Positions 14,649 to 18,270 of a stretch of DNA of 18,270 nucleotides are shown here, in pieces. The notes under the pieces were generated by a model. That model was given only the letters and a program-made list of their open reading frames with translations. It ran no database searches and was not told the DNA's origin. Location of the stretch: NCBI GenBank assembly GCA_030595525.1, contig JAUVDD010000006.1:1-18270 (forward strand). Direction: 5' to 3'. Position 1 is the stretch's first letter. Each line of letters starts with the position of its first letter. A program made the position numbers and the translations under genes. This DNA is from Puniceicoccales bacterium. GTDB taxonomy: Bacteria; Verrucomicrobiota; Verrucomicrobiia; Opitutales; Oceanipulchritudinaceae.

Positions 14649-15470
14649 TCAGGAACCACCACGGAGCCACCTTTCCTGTGTGGGTGGCTTCTTGAACATG
14701 CTCATTGGAGGTAAATCGGTAAAGGTTACCTTCTTGTAAGTGATTTTCCGGAAAGATTTCCCGCCTAACCGGAAATCATAACCTTCGTCCCACCACGTAT
14801 CATTCACGCGCTTCAGGCCAATCGGTACGCGATCGACCAATACGGTTCTTGGGCCAATTTTGTAGAACTGGCGATAATTGATGATGTGAAAGGATTTGCT
14901 GTCGAAGAGGGCCTCAATTTGGTTACCATTGTTCATCCAGACCCGAATCACATAGGTCTTTCTTCCGGCAAATTTAGTTTCTCCCTTGTATGCGTAGATA
15001 TTCTCGGAGGAAACGGCATCAAGGAAGAGGTGAGGCAATCGGGCATCAATCTCCAACGATTCCTTGTCGTTGCTGGACAGAGAACCTGGATTCTTTTTCT
15101 TTGGAAAAAGCTCTTGATTCCAAGTATCGGTGCCATCCGTGACAGATATTGTTATGTAGTCATCTCCCATGTGTGTTCTGGTGGATTTAACCATTAGAAC
15201 ATTGGGTCTTCGATAAAGTGCTTCGATTTTGTAATCCTTAACTCCCTCCACCAGCAAACCATCCATCCGGATGCCTTTTACGGCCAAAAGGGCATCTTGT
15301 CCACCTCTTGCCTTGATATGCAAGTTGATGATTTTCAACGAAGTATCGTCAGAAACCTCGGGTTTCGGGGAATCACCCCATGGCCCGGTGTTTGTATTGT
15401 CCTGAGACAAGGCAACGACTGGAGAAAGTGACAGAATGAACAAACAAGCGAATTTAATATAGCGATCCAT
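14649..15470 (-). CDS. Secreted LolA-like / outer-membrane-lipoprotein-sorting-like protein
   Basis: From the ATG at 15468-15470 the protein is 273 aa. It has a textbook Sec signal peptide (DRYIKFACLFILSLSPVVAL, probable cleavage before QDN), so it is periplasmic or exported. The mature part begins with a helix, IINLHIKARGGQDALLAV, followed by many beta-strands; this resembles the LolA-like 'lipoprotein-sorting' fold group, but no catalytic or lipid-binding motif can be named. No lipobox cysteine is present. A TTG at 15507-15509 with GAGGA seven bases upstream would add 13 residues ahead of the signal peptide and is a serious alternative. It is last in the pgpH-ybeY-DUF502-recO series and converges on GPP34 with 9 bp between stops. 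The function is unknown. Confidence 0.5.
   Translation of the reverse strand: MDRYIKFACLFILSLSPVVALSQDNTNTGPWGDSPKPEVSDDTSLKIINLHIKARGGQDALLAVKGIRMDGLLVEGVKDYKIEALYRRPNVLMVKSTRTHMGDDYITISVTDGTDTWNQELFPKKKNPGSLSSNDKESLEIDARLPHLFLDAVSSENIYAYKGETKFAGRKTYVIRVWMNNGNQIEALFDSKSFHIINYRQFYKIGPRTVLVDRVPIGLKRVNDTWWDEGYDFRLGGKSFRKITYKKVTFTDLPPMSMFKKPPTQERWLRGGS
14665..14689 (+). terminator. Possible terminator hairpin after GPP34
   Basis: AGCCACC (14665-14671) and GGTGGCT (14683-14689) form a 7-bp GC-rich stem with an 11-nt loop, about 25 bases after the GPP34 stop. A short pyrimidine stretch (TCTT) follows on the plus strand. It lies inside the 3' end of the convergent LolA-like gene, so the pairing may partly reflect coding sequence. 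The U-tract is weak. Confidence 0.3.
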
Positions 15471-15525
15471 GACAGATGAGAGGTTGAATAAAAGGCAAGT
15501 TCTAGGCAATCGTAATTCCTCGGGT

Positions 15526-16137
15526 TTAATCGGGGACTAGCAGATCCGTGTGGTGTTGGAAAAATATTTCGAGATTACGAATCCATGCGGTGATTTTCGC
15601 CGATTCAATATTGATGCTGTCCACCGGTGATTGAATCACACTGGCTATCTCAGATTTAATTTGAGGAGATAGATTCTCCAACCAGTTCTCTCTTACAGGA
15701 TATCCTTCGGATCGAGCGAATACATAAAGGGATTTCAATAGAATGGTATCAGATTGTTCTTTTGAGGAAAAGCTGTCCAAGGCGGTGTGTAACAGTTCCC
15801 ATGCTGCATCAAAAAACTCCATATGAATCAGGTTTTTCTCGTAAAACCGGGCCAGTCGGGATGCTGCTTTCAGTGCTTTGTATTTTCTGGCGATTCCCTG
15901 ATAACGAGAGTGGGGGACAAATTCCTTTAGAAAGGCCGGTTTGTTTTCACCCTTTTTCTCAATGTTCAACTCGCCGGATTCGAAGAGATCGGGATCATTC
16001 AGGAAAGTTGATGCTTTGGAAGGCCTCCTGGAAAGAACCATCTGTAGGCCATTATTCTTCAGGAAGAAAACCAATAAATTGTGGTCTTCTCCTGTTGGTG
16101 CCTTACTTAATAAACAGCCTTGATCTTTCAGGAACAC
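15526..16137 (-). CDS. recO: Divergent DNA repair protein RecO
   Basis: The 203-aa protein fits RecO, which loads RecA on SSB-coated DNA with RecR (RecFOR pathway). The N-terminal part resembles the OB-fold: KDQGCLLSKAPTGEDHNLLV with the small beta-barrel pattern ending in an SRRPSKAS-like basic loop. An all-helical region follows (KALKAASRLARFYEKNLI, then AWELLHTALDSF), typical of RecO's C-terminal domain. It is shorter than usual RecO (about 230-250 aa), and the CxxC zinc motif seen in many members is missing. The start is GTG at 16135-16137, 10 bp after the DUF502 stop, with no Shine-Dalgarno sequence. Position after ybeY and DUF502 supports the call. Identity is likely but based on weak similarity. 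Confidence 0.62.
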   Translation of the reverse strand: MFLKDQGCLLSKAPTGEDHNLLVFFLKNNGLQMVLSRRPSKASTFLNDPDLFESGELNIEKKGENKPAFLKEFVPHSRYQGIARKYKALKAASRLARFYEKNLIHMEFFDAAWELLHTALDSFSSKEQSDTILLKSLYVFARSEGYPVRENWLENLSPQIKSEIASVIQSPVDSINIESAKITAWIRNLEIFFQHHTDLLVPD

Positions 16138-16147
16138 GTTCGAATTT

Positions 16148-16804
16148 CTATTGAGTTAAATTCCGGGTTTCATCCTCCGTGTTTTCCTTCCACGTAGGGA
16201 CCACTGCACCACCGGAAATAATCAGCTTCATGGCATCTGCAATATTCATATCGAGCTCGTAAACTTCATTCCGGGGGAGCATTAGCAGAAATCCACTTGT
16301 GGGATTTGGTGTTGTCGGGACGAATACGTTCAAGAGATCGACATCCGTCCTGTGAAGAATCTCTCCCTTGCCTCTACCTGTGAGAAAACCCAGCACCCAG
16401 ATGCCTTTTCTTGGATACTCCAGAAGAACCGCTTTCTGGAAGATGGCCTTCTGTTGCTGTACGAAAGTGTCACGGATTTGTTTGACCGTATTGTAGACGC
16501 TCCGAACTACCGGAACATTGTCGACTATGCGCTCAAACAAATTGACCAGAGCCCTTCCTAACAATCGTTTGGACAGCCAACCGAGAAGAGTGATGAACAC
16601 TGCTACAGCCAGAATCGCTGCAACATAAAGAGTGTATTCGATGTAGGCGTTGCTTGTTTGTTCTTTCGGAATAAAAAAGAAAAACAAGGTACGCGTTGGT
16701 ACTCCAATTCTTTGTATCAGGAAATTAACGACGAAAACCGTGACGCCTACTGGAGCAAGTAGGAGTAACCCGGAAACAAAGGCATTGCGCAAATTGCGAA
16801 ACAT
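16148..16804 (-). CDS. DUF502 family integral membrane protein
   Basis: This 218-aa DUF502 protein has two N-terminal membrane helices (about 9-30 and 55-78) and a conserved C-terminal domain. Clear family signatures are VDNVPVVRSVYNTVKQI, then FVPTTPNPTSGFLLMLPRNE and LDMNIADAMKLIISGG. The molecular role of DUF502 is not established; it is a conserved inner-membrane protein of many Gram-negative bacteria. I prefer the ATG at 16802-16804, which gives the standard start MFRNLRNAFVSGLLLLAP. A TTG at 16841-16843, only 15 bp after the ybeY stop, would add 13 residues. It lies in an operon with ybeY upstream and recO downstream. Confidence 0.92.
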   Translation of the reverse strand: MFRNLRNAFVSGLLLLAPVGVTVFVVNFLIQRIGVPTRTLFFFFIPKEQTSNAYIEYTLYVAAILAVAVFITLLGWLSKRLLGRALVNLFERIVDNVPVVRSVYNTVKQIRDTFVQQQKAIFQKAVLLEYPRKGIWVLGFLTGRGKGEILHRTDVDLLNVFVPTTPNPTSGFLLMLPRNEVYELDMNIADAMKLIISGGAVVPTWKENTEDETRNLTQ

Positions 16805-16858
16805 AACACCAGCGACAATGCTGGGCCAATTCTGGTTAAGCAAGGCAAAGGTCCATCC

Positions 16859-17326
16859 TTATTCGGAATTGGTCCAATCAACAGCCAGAAGCAATGATTT
16901 CTCCTTCAGTTGCTTCATTACGATAGATTCCGCTACTCTCATTTCTTTTACCGAACAGGAATCCTTGTCATCCAATCCTGCCAGATGCAGCCACGCATGA
17001 ACCAGATAAAGCGATAGCTCCTCGCGGAAAGTAGTGCCTTCATCAATGCGACACTCTTCTGCTACAGATGGGCAAATGGCGATGTCTCCTGCGTGGTTAT
17101 CCTCTGGATCGCCCGGAAAGGTCATGACATCGGTCTGTGTTGGATCGTTGAAGAAATCGGAATGTAACCGGCAACATGTCTCGACATCGACGAAAGCGAT
17201 TCCGAGTGAACCTTCCGGTATATCGTAGCCACTGGCTTCGTCCATGTGGGCCAACCACCTTTCAATAGAGTCCGGATCAATTGTCAGTGCCGGCTCACCA
17301 TTCGTCACCTCAAACTGGCGGCTCAT
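16859..17326 (-). CDS. ybeY: Endoribonuclease YbeY (16S rRNA maturation)
   Basis: YbeY is a zinc-dependent endoribonuclease needed for 16S rRNA 3'-end maturation and ribosome quality control. At 155 aa the length is normal. The substrate-loop motif TDVMTFPGDPEDNHAGDIAI (65-84) and the metal site are present. The metal site reads HAWLHLAGLDD: His110 and His114 are as expected, but the third ligand is Asp120 rather than His. Asp at this place is known to me from other phyla such as Bacteroidota, so the enzyme is probably active. The start overlaps the pgpH stop by 4 bp (ATGA), a common arrangement for the pgpH-ybeY pair. No Shine-Dalgarno sequence is visible. Confidence 0.95.
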   Translation of the reverse strand: MSRQFEVTNGEPALTIDPDSIERWLAHMDEASGYDIPEGSLGIAFVDVETCCRLHSDFFNDPTQTDVMTFPGDPEDNHAGDIAICPSVAEECRIDEGTTFREELSLYLVHAWLHLAGLDDKDSCSVKEMRVAESIVMKQLKEKSLLLAVDWTNSE

Positions 17327-18270
17327 GACGGGTCAGGACTTTTCGGGGCTTGCTCTTTGGAGCTCTTGTTTCGGGATCTTCCGTTGCCGTTTTTCTGCTT
17401 TGTTTTCCCGTCCGGATACTCGACCCTGGCATGCAGCATGTTGAGGATGGTGAATGAGAAGCTTTCCTTCACCTGTTGCAGTTGATGAAAGGTCAGAGGT
17501 GTGGCATCCAATTGGCGATCCTGCATCCTGGACATGCAGATGCTTTCAATCAGTTCATCTATGCTTTGGGGGCTGACCTTTTTCAGGCTTCTGCTGGCGG
17601 CTTCCACGGAGTCAGCCAACATGATGATGGCGCTCTCGGTAAATTGAGGAATTGGGCCTTCATAGCGGTAGGTCGCTTCATTAACTTCATCCAGTTCGAT
17701 CCGTGGAGCATTGGGATAAATCGATTCAATTACCCCTTCGGACTCCTGTTGCTGAAGTGCCTTGTAATAGAAATACTGGATCAGCGAGGTGCCATGGTGC
17801 TGTTGAATCACATCCTGGATTACAGTAGGCAATTTGTAGGCTTTTGCCATCTGAATACCTTCCTTAACGTGACTCTTGATAATCAACGCACTCATCGAGG
17901 GATTCGTTTCCAGGTGTGGATTGTGTCCGGCCTTCTGGTTTTCAACAAAATAATCGGGCTTGGACATCTTTCCGATGTCGTGAAACAGGGAACAAACACG
18001 ACAAACCAAAGGATTGGCACCAATCGCGGCGGCAGCATTTTCCGAAAGGTTGGCCACCATCAGACTATGGTGATAGGAACCAGGAGCCTCAATCTGCATT
18101 TTCCTCAGCAACTGGTGATTGTAGTCCGTCAGTTCCAACAAGGTAATGTCAGTGGTGTTTTTGAATATCTGTTCGAGGATCGGGAGCAAACCAACGATCA
18201 GCATCCCTGAAATGGCACCGGTTCCAATACTGGTCAGAATCTGGTAGAAGACGGTGGATAAAGCCTGATT
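17323..18270 (-). CDS. pgpH: PgpH-type HDIG phosphohydrolase (5' end cut off by window edge)
   Basis: Only the C-terminal 315 codons are present; the frame is open to base 18270. The visible part begins in the last membrane helices (TGAISGMLIVGLLPILEQIF), then enters the cytoplasmic HD domain: APGSYHHSLMVANLSENAAA, LFHDIGK with the His-Asp metal pair, then further histidines in KAGHNPHLE, KSHVKEG and QQHHGTS. This matches the 7TMR-HD (YqfF/PgpH) family, in which characterised members hydrolyse c-di-AMP. The substrate here is inferred from the family. The tail is rich in Lys, Ser and Asn and probably disordered. It overlaps ybeY by 4 bp. A phoH gene often precedes this pair but would lie outside the window. 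Confidence 0.92.
   Translation of the reverse strand, partial: NQALSTVFYQILTSIGTGAISGMLIVGLLPILEQIFKNTTDITLLELTDYNHQLLRKMQIEAPGSYHHSLMVANLSENAAAAIGANPLVCRVCSLFHDIGKMSKPDYFVENQKAGHNPHLETNPSMSALIIKSHVKEGIQMAKAYKLPTVIQDVIQQHHGTSLIQYFYYKALQQQESEGVIESIYPNAPRIELDEVNEATYRYEGPIPQFTESAIIMLADSVEAASRSLKKVSPQSIDELIESICMSRMQDRQLDATPLTFHQLQQVKESFSFTILNMLHARVEYPDGKTKQKNGNGRSRNKSSKEQAPKSPDPS

Noticed and set aside
17476..18210. 244-codon plus-strand open frame
   Set aside because: It is antisense to the HD domain of pgpH; the minus-strand reading has the full set of metal-binding motifs.
1..18270. CRISPR arrays, tRNA genes, insertion sequences, toxin-antitoxin or phage defence modules
   Set aside because: No regularly spaced repeats, cloverleaf-like stretch, transposase motif or terminal repeats were seen; nearly all sequence is accounted for by housekeeping genes.

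Overview
The window looks like chromosomal core from a Gram-negative bacterium. The gene set and order suggest the PVC group, perhaps Verrucomicrobiota of the Opitutales/Puniceicoccales type. That placement is inferred from gene order, from protein flavour and from the scarcity of Shine-Dalgarno (SD) sequences, not from a marker search. Coding density is very high, the genes are vertically inherited housekeeping types, and I see no tRNA, rRNA, CRISPR array, insertion sequence or prophage.

Layout. (1) 1-1451, minus: the N-terminal two thirds or so of mutS, running off the left edge. (2) 1558-7127, plus: a tightly packed run of alpha/beta hydrolase, tsaD (tRNA t6A synthesis), hisI (histidine synthesis, with a divergent metal-site motif), a DUF58 protein and a TgpA-like membrane transglutaminase. 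Most of these genes overlap or nearly touch. (3) 7128-11411, minus: the cell-shape operon mreB-mreC-mreD-mrdA. It converges on the transglutaminase gene with no base between the two stop codons. (4) 11578-14639, plus: a CPA2/KefB-like cation:proton antiporter with an unusual C-terminal half, then a bacterial GPP34 (GOLPH3-like) protein. A perfect 15-bp inverted repeat holds the antiporter stop codon in one arm and the GPP34 start codon in the other. (5) 14649-18270, minus: PgpH-type HD phosphohydrolase (partial), ybeY, a DUF502 membrane protein, a divergent recO and a secreted LolA-like protein, in that transcriptional order.

How the genes fit together. Region 3 is the elongasome (MreB filament, MreC/MreD membrane partners, PBP2 transpeptidase). 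Region 2 mixes translation quality control, histidine synthesis and an envelope-associated DUF58/transglutaminase pair. Region 5 is the commonly seen pgpH-ybeY neighbourhood (RNA maturation, nucleotide signalling) followed by repair and envelope genes. Region 4 is the least conventional part: an ion antiporter whose translation appears physically coupled to a GPP34 protein, a family best known for phosphoinositide binding at the eukaryotic Golgi.

Nothing here is clearly a new defence or mobile system. The points most worth a second look are the kefB-like/GPP34 junction hairpin, the antiporter's domain architecture and the altered metal motif in HisI.
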